Positions 1 to 6,780 of a DNA stretch of 6,837 nt are shown here, in pieces. A program made the position numbers and the translations under genes. Numbering within the stretch: position 1 is the stretch's first letter; each line of letters opens with the position of its first letter. Under the pieces are notes generated by a model. That model was not told the DNA's origin, ran no database searches, and was given only the letters and a program-made list of their open reading frames with translations. The stretch spans positions 1 to 6,837 of the forward strand of contig JAQSXU010000173.1 of assembly GCA_029256485.1 (NCBI GenBank), written 5' to 3'. This stretch comes from Clostridiaceae bacterium (lineage in GTDB: Bacteria > Bacillota_A > Clostridia > Clostridiales > Clostridiaceae).

Positions 1-3000
1 GCATTTTCAGGGAAGGTATTCAATAATGAAGTATATCTCACCTCACCTTTAATGAAATCCTGGAATGAAGCTGTTGGAGCCTTTGAATCCAAATTAAATG
101 GATTTTTCCCTTGTTCTCTAAGCATAGGATTATATCTGTATAAATGCCAGTAGCCTGACTCTACAGCTTTTCTCTCCTCTGCTATAGATGTTCCCATACC
201 GGATTTTATACCATGGTTTATACATGGTGCATAGGCAATTATAAGAGAAGGTCCCTTATAGGCTTCAGCTTCAAGTATGGTTTTTATAGTATGATTCATA
301 TTAGCTCCCATTGCAATTTGAGCTACATAAACATAGCCGTAACTCATAGCCATCATGCCCAAATCTTTCTTCCTAATTTTTTTGCCGCTGGCTGCAAATT
401 TAGCAACTGCAGCAGTAGGTGTGGATTTTGAAGATTGACCTCCTGTGTTTGAGTAAACCTCTGTATCCATTACGAATATATTTACATCATCACCAGATGC
501 AAGAACCTGATCAACTCCGCCATATCCAATATCATAAGCCCAGCCGTCTCCGCCTATTATCCACTGAGATTTTTTTACTAAATAATCCTGCTTCTCTAAA
601 ATTTCCTTCATAATATTTTTACTTGAATAATTATGCTGATTTAAGAGATACATGATTTTTTGTGATGCAGCTTTTGAAGCCTCACCATCATCCATAACCT
701 GAAGCCATTCATTAAAGGCTTCCTTAAGGTCGTCACTTCCAGGAGCAGTTATTTCCTCTCTCATTAAATCAGCCAATTTATTTCTTATTTGACGTACTCC
801 TAGGAACATTCCATATCCAAATTCAGCATTGTCTTCAAATAAGGAGTTAGCCCAAGCAGGACCTTTTCCATACTGATTTACTGTATAAGGAATAGAAGGA
901 GCACTGGCACTCCAAATGGATGAACACCCCGTTGCATTTGCAGTCATCATTCTGTCACCGAAAAGCTGTGTTATAAGTTTTACATATGGTGTTTCACCGC
1001 AGCCAGGACAAGCCCCATTGAACTCCAGCAATGGTTTTACAAATTGACTTCCCTTTAATGTTTTTACATCCATGGCATTCTCTTTAGGTGTTATTCTAAT
1101 AGCTGCTTCCCAATTCTTAGCTTGGGTTTCTATCTCGTGCTCTGCAGTCGTCATTACAATAGCCTTTCCAGGTGCCGGGCATACATCCGCACAATTGCCG
1201 CAACCTGTACAGTCAAGAGGATCTACCTGTATCCTGAATTGATAGCTTTCAAGTTCTTTACCTGCTGCCTTCTTTGTTTCAAAGGTGGTTGGCATTTCCT
1301 TCATTTCATTTTCATCCAGCAAGAAAGGTCTTATAGTTGCATGAGGACAAACATAGGAGCATTGATTACATTGAATACATTTATCAATTTGCCATTGAGG
1401 CAGCATTACTGCAATACCTCTCTTTTCATAGGAAGCAGTGCTAAGAGGGAATGTTCCGTCTTCTATGCCGTTAAATGCACTGACCGGAAGCTTATCTCCC
1501 TTATGTTTAGCCATTGGTCTTTGAATGTTTTTAATAAAATCAGGTTCATCTGAAGAAATCTGTATTTCTTCTTCATCTTCTGCAGTGCTCCAGGAAGAAG
1601 GCACTTCAATCTTCAAAAGATCCGATATGCCTCTGTCTACTGCAGCTTTATTCATATCTACAATATTCTGTCCTTTTTTGCCATAGGTCTTTTCTATGGA
1701 TTTTTTTAAATAATTAACAGCATCTTCAACAGGTATAACATTAGTAAGTTTGAAAAATGCGGCCTGCATAATCATATTAATTCTGTTACCAAGTCCTATT
1801 TCCTTAGCAATGGATACTGCATCTATAACATAGAAGTTTATATTTTCATTTGCTAAAAATCTCTTGTATCTTCCAGGAAGATATTTTTCTAAGTCTTCCA
1901 TTTTCCATGGGCAGTTTAGCACAAATGTACCACTCTTTTTTAAACCATCAAATAAATCATAATTATAAATAAAGGATTTATTGTGGCATGCCATATAATT
2001 AGTTTCATAAACCAAATATGGAGACTTAATTACATTTTTGCCAAACCTCAAGTGGGAAACAGTTGTTCCGCCTGATTTTTTGCTATCATATGAAAAATAT
2101 CCTTGAGCATACAGGTCAGTATTATCTCCTATAATTTTTATTGCGGATTTATTTGCACCTACTGTTCCATCTGAACCAAGTCCCCAGAATTTGCAGTTTA
2201 TTGTTCCCTCTGGATTAGTCTCAATAGCTTCTGTTTCAGGTAAAGAAGTGTAGGTTACATCATCTGTTATTCCAATGGTGAAATGATCCTTTGGATTTTG
2301 TTCTTTTAAATTATTAAATACAGCTAATATCTGTGATGGCCTGGTATCCTTTGAACCTAATCCATATCTTCCTCCTATAACTACTGGTGCATCCTTCTTT
2401 CCATTAAACAGCTTTGATACATCAAGATATAAAGGCTCTCCTAAGGAACCAGGCTCTTTAGTCCTATCAAGGACAGCAATTTTCTTAACTGTATTTGGAA
2501 ATACATTGAAGAAGTATTTTTCGGAGAATGGTCTATACAGATGAACCTTTATTCTTCCAACCTTTTCTCCTCTGCCATTAAGATGATCAATAACCTGATC
2601 AATGGTATCGCATACTGAACCCATAGCTACAATTATGTACTCCGCATCCTGGGCACCATAATAATCAAAAGGATGATATTCCCTTCCAGTAATATTTTTA
2701 ATTTCCTTCATGTAGTCTTCAACAATATCTGGAACTGCATCATAAAACTTGTTGGATGCCTCTTTTCCCTGAAAATATATATCTGGATTTTGAGCTGTTC
2801 CGCGTACTACTGGATGTTCTGGATTCAGAGCCCTTTTCCTGAATTGTTCTACTGCATTTTTATCAACAAGTTTTTCAATATCTTCATAATTTATCAATTC
2901 AATTTTTTGTATTTCATGGGATGTTCTGAACCCATCAAAAAAGTGCAGAAATGGAACTCTGGATTTAATTGCACTGAGATGAGCTATTCCTCCAAGATCC

Positions 3001-3449
3001 ATAACCTCCTGCACACTGGAGGATGCTAAAAGAGCCACGCCTGTTGCTCTGCATGCCATTACATCCTGGTGATCTCCAAAAATGGATAATGCATGGGTAG
3101 CTAAGGCACGAGCTGTAACATGAAACACTCCAGGCAGCAGCTCACCAGCCATTTTGTACATATTTGGTATCATTAAAAGTAATCCCTGTGATGCTGTATA
3201 AGTAGTAGTTAATGCGCCTGCCTGCAGTGACCCGTGCATTGCCCCTGCAGCCCCAGCTTCTGACTGCAACTCTGAAACATTTACTGTCTGCCCGAAAATA
3301 TTCTTTTTACCTCTGGCAGACCATTCATCTACAGCTTCTGCCATTGGGGTAGAGGGTGTTATAGGAAATATAGCAGCAACTTCTGTAAAAGCATAGGAAA
3401 TATATGCAGCGGCTTCATTTCCATCCATAGTTTTCATATTCTTTGCCAT
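1..3449 (-). CDS. nifJ: Pyruvate:ferredoxin (flavodoxin) oxidoreductase, C-terminus cut by the window edge
   Basis: Cytoplasmic enzyme that converts pyruvate, CoA and oxidised ferredoxin to acetyl-CoA, CO2 and reduced ferredoxin, using thiamine diphosphate and three [4Fe-4S] clusters. The frame is open from the ATG at 3449-3447 to the window edge (1149 complete codons); clostridial homologues have about 1170 residues, so roughly 20-25 are missing. Visible landmarks: the N-terminal substrate/TPP domain with T31 (PITPS), E64 (SELQSEAG) and R114 (TARALATH), the same numbering as the Desulfovibrio africanus enzyme; domain II and the gamma-type domain at about 260-630; a two-cluster ferredoxin domain with C691/C694/C697/C701 and C747/C750/C753/C757; cysteines for the TPP-proximal cluster at C814, C817, C842 and C1076; and the TPP motif GDGWAYD at about 967-973, ending near N1001 (YSNTGG). 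No frameshift or missing key residue was seen. It is separated from the upstream gene by a terminator, so it is probably transcribed alone. The identification is secure. Confidence 0.97.
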   Translation of the reverse strand, partial: MAKNMKTMDGNEAAAYISYAFTEVAAIFPITPSTPMAEAVDEWSARGKKNIFGQTVNVSELQSEAGAAGAMHGSLQAGALTTTYTASQGLLLMIPNMYKMAGELLPGVFHVTARALATHALSIFGDHQDVMACRATGVALLASSSVQEVMDLGGIAHLSAIKSRVPFLHFFDGFRTSHEIQKIELINYEDIEKLVDKNAVEQFRKRALNPEHPVVRGTAQNPDIYFQGKEASNKFYDAVPDIVEDYMKEIKNITGREYHPFDYYGAQDAEYIIVAMGSVCDTIDQVIDHLNGRGEKVGRIKVHLYRPFSEKYFFNVFPNTVKKIAVLDRTKEPGSLGEPLYLDVSKLFNGKKDAPVVIGGRYGLGSKDTRPSQILAVFNNLKEQNPKDHFTIGITDDVTYTSLPETEAIETNPEGTINCKFWGLGSDGTVGANKSAIKIIGDNTDLYAQGYFSYDSKKSGGTTVSHLRFGKNVIKSPYLVYETNYMACHNKSFIYNYDLFDGLKKSGTFVLNCPWKMEDLEKYLPGRYKRFLANENINFYVIDAVSIAKEIGLGNRINMIMQAAFFKLTNVIPVEDAVNYLKKSIEKTYGKKGQNIVDMNKAAVDRGISDLLKIEVPSSWSTAEDEEEIQISSDEPDFIKNIQRPMAKHKGDKLPVSAFNGIEDGTFPLSTASYEKRGIAVMLPQWQIDKCIQCNQCSYVCPHATIRPFLLDENEMKEMPTTFETKKAAGKELESYQFRIQVDPLDCTGCGNCADVCPAPGKAIVMTTAEHEIETQAKNWEAAIRITPKENAMDVKTLKGSQFVKPLLEFNGACPGCGETPYVKLITQLFGDRMMTANATGCSSIWSASAPSIPYTVNQYGKGPAWANSLFEDNAEFGYGMFLGVRQIRNKLADLMREEITAPGSDDLKEAFNEWLQVMDDGEASKAASQKIMYLLNQHNYSSKNIMKEILEKQDYLVKKSQWIIGGDGWAYDIGYGGVDQVLASGDDVNIFVMDTEVYSNTGGQSSKSTPTAAVAKFAASGKKIRKKDLGMMAMSYGYVYVAQIAMGANMNHTIKTILEAEAYKGPSLIIAYAPCINHGIKSGMGTSIAEERKAVESGYWHLYRYNPMLREQGKNPFNLDSKAPTASFQDFIKGEVRYTSLLNTFPEN

Positions 3450-3457
3450 ATATTAAT

Positions 3458-3464
3458 CCTCCTT
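3458..3464 (-). promoter_or_regulatory. Ribosome binding site of nifJ
   Basis: AAGGAGG on the minus strand, 8 bases before the ATG at 3449. It fixes the nifJ start; the translated N-terminus (MAKNMKTMDGNEA) is also normal for the family. Confidence 0.9.
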
Positions 3465-3490
3465 AAAATTAAACATTTGATACTATTATT

Positions 3491-3509
3491 TGATATAAAA
3501 AAAATATCA
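3491..3509. repeat. Small perfect dyad in the nifJ leader
   Basis: TGATAT and ATATCA flank seven A residues (plus-strand view), giving a 19-base inverted repeat about 42 bases upstream of the nifJ start. It has the size of an operator, but I recognise no regulator consensus. In such AT-rich DNA a 6-base dyad can arise by chance. I found no convincing -35/-10 pair for nifJ in 3465-3535, so the position of the dyad relative to a promoter is unknown. Confidence 0.3.
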
Positions 3510-3535
3510 TGCATTAAATGGTTATAAAACTTAAC

Positions 3536-3571
3536 AAAAATAACCACTGCAAAATTGCAATGGCTATTTTT
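3536..3571 (-). terminator. Intrinsic terminator of the membrane-protein gene
   Basis: Arms 3571-3557 and 3550-3536 form a 15-bp stem on the minus-strand RNA around a 6-base loop, followed by a U-rich stretch (five U, then GUUAAGUUUU). The two imperfect positions are G-U wobbles on the minus strand but A-C mismatches on the plus strand, which assigns the terminator to the minus strand. The stem begins inside the TAA stop codon (3572-3570) of the upstream gene, so there is essentially no 3' untranslated spacer. It should insulate nifJ from that gene. Confidence 0.8.
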
Positions 3572-4070
3572 AATAAACCTTTAATTTTTTAAGGAGATTA
3601 AAAATTAAATTTGAAAAATAATAATAAATAATATTATATAGTATTGAAAACAAAAATATTATTATTATCTGAATAATAATTGCCCCTGGAATGTTACTGC
3701 CAAACACAGGTATACCTATACCATAGTTCATAATGCTTAATGTAGCTGTCAGCACAGCAGAACTTATAAGCCAAGTAATAGTCTTCTTTTTTCTATAATA
3801 GCCGCATATTCCAAGGGAAACTCCAATAATTCCATTAGTGCATAAGAAAAATAGGCCCTCATGTGTACTTAAAAACATAATCAGCATACCTGCTACAAAA
3901 TATGATAAAACACCAGCTTTAGGATTTATCCTTGAAACAATATAAATTGGAACTGTACTAAATATAGTTAAAAATATAAATATTTCAGAAAAAAATACAG
4001 GTACTAATTGCAGTAAGGCCGCTATAGCTGCAAATAATGCTCCTATCACCACAGTTTTAGTATTAATCAC
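3570..4070 (-). CDS. Six-helix membrane protein, probable ECF-transporter S-component-like protein
   Basis: A 166-residue, very hydrophobic protein. Six likely membrane helices are visible at about residues 6-26, 29-48, 50-68, 71-92, 98-124 and 128-160, with a basic loop (YRKKKT) at about 92-97 and a lysine-rich C-terminus (LLKKLKVY). There is no signal peptide, soluble domain or catalytic motif. The size, helix count and small-residue AxxxA patterns in helix 1 (A11/A15 and A14/A18) fit the substrate-binding S subunit of energy-coupling-factor vitamin transporters, in which such a pattern contacts the EcfT subunit. This is a resemblance, not a recognised subfamily; the substrate cannot be told and no EcfA/EcfT genes are in the window. 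The start is GTG, chosen because GGAGG lies 6 bases upstream and no in-frame ATG fits. It is the first and probably only gene of its transcript, ending in its own terminator. It is certainly a real gene; its function is uncertain. Confidence 0.85.
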   Translation of the reverse strand: MINTKTVVIGALFAAIAALLQLVPVFFSEIFIFLTIFSTVPIYIVSRINPKAGVLSYFVAGMLIMFLSTHEGLFFLCTNGIIGVSLGICGYYRKKKTITWLISSAVLTATLSIMNYGIGIPVFGSNIPGAIIIQIIIIFLFSILYNIIYYYFSNLIFNLLKKLKVY

Positions 4071-4076
4071 TATGTT

Positions 4077-4081
4077 CCTCC
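4077..4081 (-). promoter_or_regulatory. Ribosome binding site deciding a GTG start
   Basis: GGAGG on the minus strand, 6 bases before GTG at 4070-4068. It supports the rare start codon for the membrane-protein gene. Confidence 0.8.
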
Positions 4082-4150
4082 AATAATTTTATTTTTAATA
4101 TATATTGTATGATTTTAAACTATTTTCCGTTACAGTTATTTTTTATATTT

Positions 4151-4192
4151 TTCATCTTAAAATGAACCTATAGTATACTTCAAGAATATACT
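4151..4192. repeat. Two neighbouring dyads, possible operators
   Basis: The first, TTCATCTTAAAATGAA at 4151-4166, is symmetric about a central TTAA apart from one mismatched pair. The second, AGTATA-N9-TATACT at 4172-4192, has perfect 6-base arms. They lie within the best minus-strand promoter candidate for the membrane-protein gene and about 65-100 bases upstream of the pflB promoter. I recognise no regulator consensus, and their AT-richness means chance is a serious alternative. Confidence 0.3.
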
Positions 4193-4255
4193 GTTATGTA
4201 TATATTAATTTGGAGAAGTTTTCTAATGAACATATATTTAATACAAATTTTTTTC

Positions 4256-4284
4256 TTGACAAATTAATAGATTTTCTATAATAT
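4256..4284 (+). promoter_or_regulatory. Sigma-A-type promoter for the pflB leader
   Basis: A perfect -35 TTGACA at 4256-4261. The -10 could be TAATAT at 4279-4284 (17-base spacing) or the exact TATAAT at 4277-4282 (15-base spacing). Transcription would start near 4290, just upstream of the riboswitch, giving an untranslated leader of about 175 bases. An A/T tract of mostly T precedes the -35. Confidence 0.75.
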
Positions 4285-4315
4285 TATGAATATAATTTTT
4301 ATTAATTTAACTAAA

Positions 4316-4389
4316 GAGTCACATTACTGGCGGAAGTGGAATTTACCACAGGGAGTGTGATTTAAAATTGAATGTCGACCGCCTGGGCA
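4316..4389 (+). promoter_or_regulatory. ZTP (pfl-motif) riboswitch aptamer
   Basis: Sequence and layout match the ZTP riboswitch class. P1 is formed by 4316-4323 and 4356-4363 (core TCACA/TGTGA). The conserved CTGGCG is at 4327-4332. P2 is GTGG at 4336-4339 with CCAC at 4346-4349, followed by the conserved GGGAG at 4351-4355. After a linker comes the hallmark CCGCCTGGGCA at 4379-4389, whose CGCC pairs with GGCG (4329-4332) as the pseudoknot. The class binds ZTP/ZMP (AICAR phosphates), which accumulate when 10-formyl-tetrahydrofolate is limiting. Binding holds the 3' segment in the pseudoknot and prevents the overlapping terminator, so this is an ON switch for pflB. The class was first described as the pfl motif. 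Confidence 0.93.
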
Positions 4390-4413
4390 ATATCCAGGCG
4401 GTTTTTATTTTTT
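4378..4413 (+). terminator. Riboswitch-controlled intrinsic terminator
   Basis: ACCGCCTGG (4378-4386) and CCAGGCGGT (4394-4402) form a 9-bp GC-rich stem around the loop GCAATAT, followed by TTTTTATTTTTT. Its 5' arm is the conserved ZTP-aptamer 3' strand, so aptamer pseudoknot and terminator exclude each other. This is the expression platform. Confidence 0.93.
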
Positions 4414-4457
4414 GTTAACCTCCTGGATATCTTTAATTTATTTAAAGTCTAAGGAGG
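4390..4457 (+). promoter_or_regulatory. Possible alternative pairing linking the terminator arm to the pflB ribosome binding site
   Basis: Two mutually exclusive pairings are visible. ATATCCAGG (4390-4398, terminator loop and 3' arm) is a perfect 9-base complement of CCTGGATAT (4422-4430). CCTCCT (4419-4424) is a perfect 6-base complement of AGGAGG (4452-4457, the pflB Shine-Dalgarno); its loop contains a small helper hairpin, CTTTAA (4431-4436) with TTAAAG (4442-4447). Both use 4422-4424. Inferred logic: in ligand-bound RNA the free terminator arm captures 4422-4430 and leaves the ribosome site open; in unliganded read-through RNA the terminator hairpin persists and CCTCCT is free to mask the site. 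The pairings are seen in the sequence; their use is inferred. Confidence 0.45.
4451..4457 (+). promoter_or_regulatory. Ribosome binding site of pflB
   Basis: AAGGAGG, 7 bases before ATG 4465. It fixes the pflB start and is the target of the upstream complementary CCTCCT at 4419-4424. Confidence 0.9.
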
Positions 4458-4464
4458 CATTTTT

Positions 4465-6711
4465 ATGTGTAAAAGTTGGGAAGGATTTAACTTAGGAAAA
4501 TGGACGGATCACATTGACGTGAGGGAATTTATACAGAAAAACTATACAGAATATGCAGGCGGCAAAAATTTTTTAGCACCTGCAACAGCAAAAACAAGAA
4601 AACTTTGGGACAAGGCTGAGAAACTAATTTTAGAAGAGATTAAAAAGGGAGTTATAGATGTTGAGACTAATGAAGTGTCAGGTATAAATAACTTTAAGCC
4701 AGGATATTTAGATAAGGAAAATGAAGTCATAGTAGGTTTTCAGACAGATGCACCATTAAAGAGAATAATGAATCCTTTTGGCGGAATGAGAATGGTAGAG
4801 CAATCTCTTGAAGAATATGGTTTCAAAATGGATGAAAATATAGAAAAATATTTTAACAAATATAGAAAAACTCATAATCAAGGTGTGTTTGATGCTTACA
4901 CAGAAGCTACAAGGAAAGCAAGAACAGTGGGACTATTAACAGGCCTTCCGGATGCTTACGGCAGAGGCAGAATAATAGGTGACTATAGAAGAATAGCACT
5001 TTATGGAATAGACTTTTTAGTTGAACAAAAGAAAAAAGATTTAAAAGAATTAGTAGGTCCAACTACAGATGAGCTGATAAGGCTTAGAGAAGAAGTATCT
5101 ATGCAAATTCGAGCACTGGTGGAAATAAAGAATATGGCAGCATCCTATGGCATTGACATATCAAAACCAGCTTCTAATGCTGAAGAAGCAGTTCAATTTT
5201 TATATTTTGGGTACTTAGCAGGAGTAAAAGAAAATAACGGAGCTGCAATGTCTATAGGAAGGAATACTACATTTTTAGATATATTTATAGAAAGGGATTT
5301 GAAAAATGGTGTTATAACAGAGGAAGAAGCACAGGAAATAATTGATCAGCTTGTTATAAAATTAAGAATGGTAAGACACTTAAGAACCCCTGAATATAAT
5401 GATTTATTTGCAGGAGATCCTAACTGGATTACAGAATCTATTGGTGGAATTGGTATAAATGGAAAGCCATTAGTTACAAAAACAGCTTATAGATTTTTGC
5501 ACACATTAACTAATTTAGGACCAGCTCCAGAACCAAATATGACAGTTTTATGGTCAGAAAAATTACCAAAAAACTTTAAAAATTATTGTGCTGAAATGTC
5601 CATAAAGACAGATTCTATTCAGTATGAAAATGATGATATAATGAGACCCATATACGGGGACGACTATGGTATAGCCTGCTGTGTATCTGCCATGGAAATA
5701 GGAAAAAGAATGCAGTTCTTTGGAGCAAGAGCCAATCTTGCAAAATCTCTGCTTTATGCAATAAATGGGGGATATGATGAAAAGAAAAAGGCCAAGGATG
5801 GAAGCTTAATTAAAGTTATACCAGATATAGAAAAAATGGAAGATGAAATCCTTGACTTTAATAAAGTAATTAATAGTTATAAAAAAGTTATGGAATATAT
5901 TGCTGAACTTTATGTGGACACAATGAATACAATTCACTATATGCATGATAAATATGCTTATGAAGCAGGGCAAATGGCTCTTCATGATACAGCTGTTAAA
6001 AGATTTATGGCTTTTGGTATAGCAGGATTATCAGTTGCAGCAGACTCATTAAGTGCTATAAAGTATGCCAAAGTGAAACCTATAAGAAATGAATATGGAA
6101 TAGCTGTTGATTTTGAAATACAGGGAACCTTCCCGAAATACGGAAATGATGATGATAGAGCTGATGATTTAGCCGTACAGATAGTTAAAAAGTTTTCAAA
6201 TGAACTTAAGAAACACAAAACTTATAGAGATGCAGAACATTCATTATCAGTATTGACTATAACATCAAACATTGTTTATGGAAAGAAAACAGGATCAACT
6301 CCAGATGGAAGAAAAGCAGGAGAACCACTGGCACCGGGAGCAAATCCAATGCATGGAAGGGATGAAAACGGAGCATTGGCTTCACTTAATTCAGTAGCTA
6401 AAATACCATACAGAAATTATTGTCAGGATGGAGTTTCAAATACCTTCTCAATAGTACCTACAGCATTAGGTAAAGATGAAGAAAACAGAAAAGTAAATCT
6501 TGTAAATATGTTAGATGGATACTTTGCCCAAGGAGCTTTCCACTTAAATGTAAATGTACTTAATAGGGAACTGTTAATAGATGCTATGGAAAATCCAGAT
6601 AAATATCCCACATTGACAATAAGAGTATCAGGATATGCTGTTCATTTCAACAGATTAACTAAGGAACAGCAAAAGGAAGTTATAAGCAGAACCTTCCATG
6701 AAAAAATGTAA
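4465..6711 (+). CDS. pflB: Pyruvate formate-lyase (formate C-acetyltransferase)
   Basis: Cytoplasmic glycyl-radical enzyme: pyruvate + CoA gives acetyl-CoA + formate. At 748 residues it is full length for the family (E. coli PflB has 760). The N-terminus shows typical PFL blocks: [27 protein letters not shown] at about 98-110, [14 protein letters not shown], and [18 protein letters not shown] at about 159-176. The adjacent catalytic cysteines C405-C406 (GIACCVSAM) identify PFL and argue against glycerol/choline-type relatives, which have a single cysteine in a GCxE setting. The C-terminal radical domain carries RVSGYAVHF with the radical site at G723. The enzyme needs an S-adenosylmethionine radical activase (PflA), which is not encoded in the next 126 bases. 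Expression is expected to be controlled by the ZTP riboswitch in the leader, so the formate is probably destined at least partly for formyl-tetrahydrofolate and purine synthesis. A terminator follows the stop, so it appears monocistronic. No oddities in reading frame or key residues. Confidence 0.98.
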   Translation: MCKSWEGFNLGKWTDHIDVREFIQKNYTEYAGGKNFLAPATAKTRKLWDKAEKLILEEIKKGVIDVETNEVSGINNFKPGYLDKENEVIVGFQTDAPLKRIMNPFGGMRMVEQSLEEYGFKMDENIEKYFNKYRKTHNQGVFDAYTEATRKARTVGLLTGLPDAYGRGRIIGDYRRIALYGIDFLVEQKKKDLKELVGPTTDELIRLREEVSMQIRALVEIKNMAASYGIDISKPASNAEEAVQFLYFGYLAGVKENNGAAMSIGRNTTFLDIFIERDLKNGVITEEEAQEIIDQLVIKLRMVRHLRTPEYNDLFAGDPNWITESIGGIGINGKPLVTKTAYRFLHTLTNLGPAPEPNMTVLWSEKLPKNFKNYCAEMSIKTDSIQYENDDIMRPIYGDDYGIACCVSAMEIGKRMQFFGARANLAKSLLYAINGGYDEKKKAKDGSLIKVIPDIEKMEDEILDFNKVINSYKKVMEYIAELYVDTMNTIHYMHDKYAYEAGQMALHDTAVKRFMAFGIAGLSVAADSLSAIKYAKVKPIRNEYGIAVDFEIQGTFPKYGNDDDRADDLAVQIVKKFSNELKKHKTYRDAEHSLSVLTITSNIVYGKKTGSTPDGRKAGEPLAPGANPMHGRDENGALASLNSVAKIPYRNYCQDGVSNTFSIVPTALGKDEENRKVNLVNMLDGYFAQGAFHLNVNVLNRELLIDAMENPDKYPTLTIRVSGYAVHFNRLTKEQQKEVISRTFHEKM

Positions 6712-6729
6712 ACAACAGCTTAATAAATA

Positions 6730-6768
6730 GTATAAGCGGTGAAAATTCACTGCTTATACATTATTATT
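6730..6768 (+). terminator. Intrinsic terminator after pflB
   Basis: Arms 6730-6741 and 6748-6759 form a 12-bp stem (one G-U wobble on the plus strand) around loop AAAATT, followed by a moderately T-rich ATTATTATT. The wobble becomes a C-A mismatch on the other strand, so the plus strand is favoured. It may still serve both strands weakly if a convergent gene ends at 6781. It begins 19 bases after the pflB stop. Confidence 0.75.
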
Positions 6769-6780
6769 TGCAATTATAGC

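Larger units (their letters stand above)
4071..4464. other. Divergent control region between the membrane-protein gene and pflB
   Basis: 394 bases without a gene. The part nearest the membrane-protein gene (4082-4255) is extremely AT-rich; it holds two dyads and only weak promoter-like sequences. The best minus-strand candidate is TTGAAG at 4183-4178 with TAAGAT at 4159-4154 (18-base spacing), which would lie across both dyads. A weak plus-strand candidate is TTGGAG at 4210-4215 with TATATT at 4233-4238 (17-base spacing). The rest (4256-4464) holds the pflB promoter, the ZTP riboswitch, its terminator and the translation-initiation region, each listed separately. Confidence 0.7.

Noticed and set aside
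213..3029. Several plus-strand open frames of 64-143 codons across this stretch, including a hydrophobic one at 2673-3029
   Set aside because: They are antisense to nifJ, which is a continuous, well-conserved coding frame here. They have no recognisable domains, and the hydrophobic composition comes from reading the complement of an ordinary soluble protein.
4412..4418. TTGTTAA as a Rex half-site upstream of pflB
   Set aside because: There is no second half-site at the required spacing, and the sequence is the end of the terminator U-tract plus the start of the anti-Shine-Dalgarno segment.
4542..6611. Minus-strand open frames of 62-78 codons at 4542-4730, 5982-6218 and 6423-6611
   Set aside because: They are antisense shadows of pflB, with no matching protein family and serine/phenylalanine-rich translations typical of complement reading.
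4465..6711. Alternative identity as a glycerol dehydratase, choline TMA-lyase or other glycyl-radical enzyme
   Set aside because: The adjacent cysteine pair C405-C406 and the N-terminal PFL blocks are specific to pyruvate formate-lyase.
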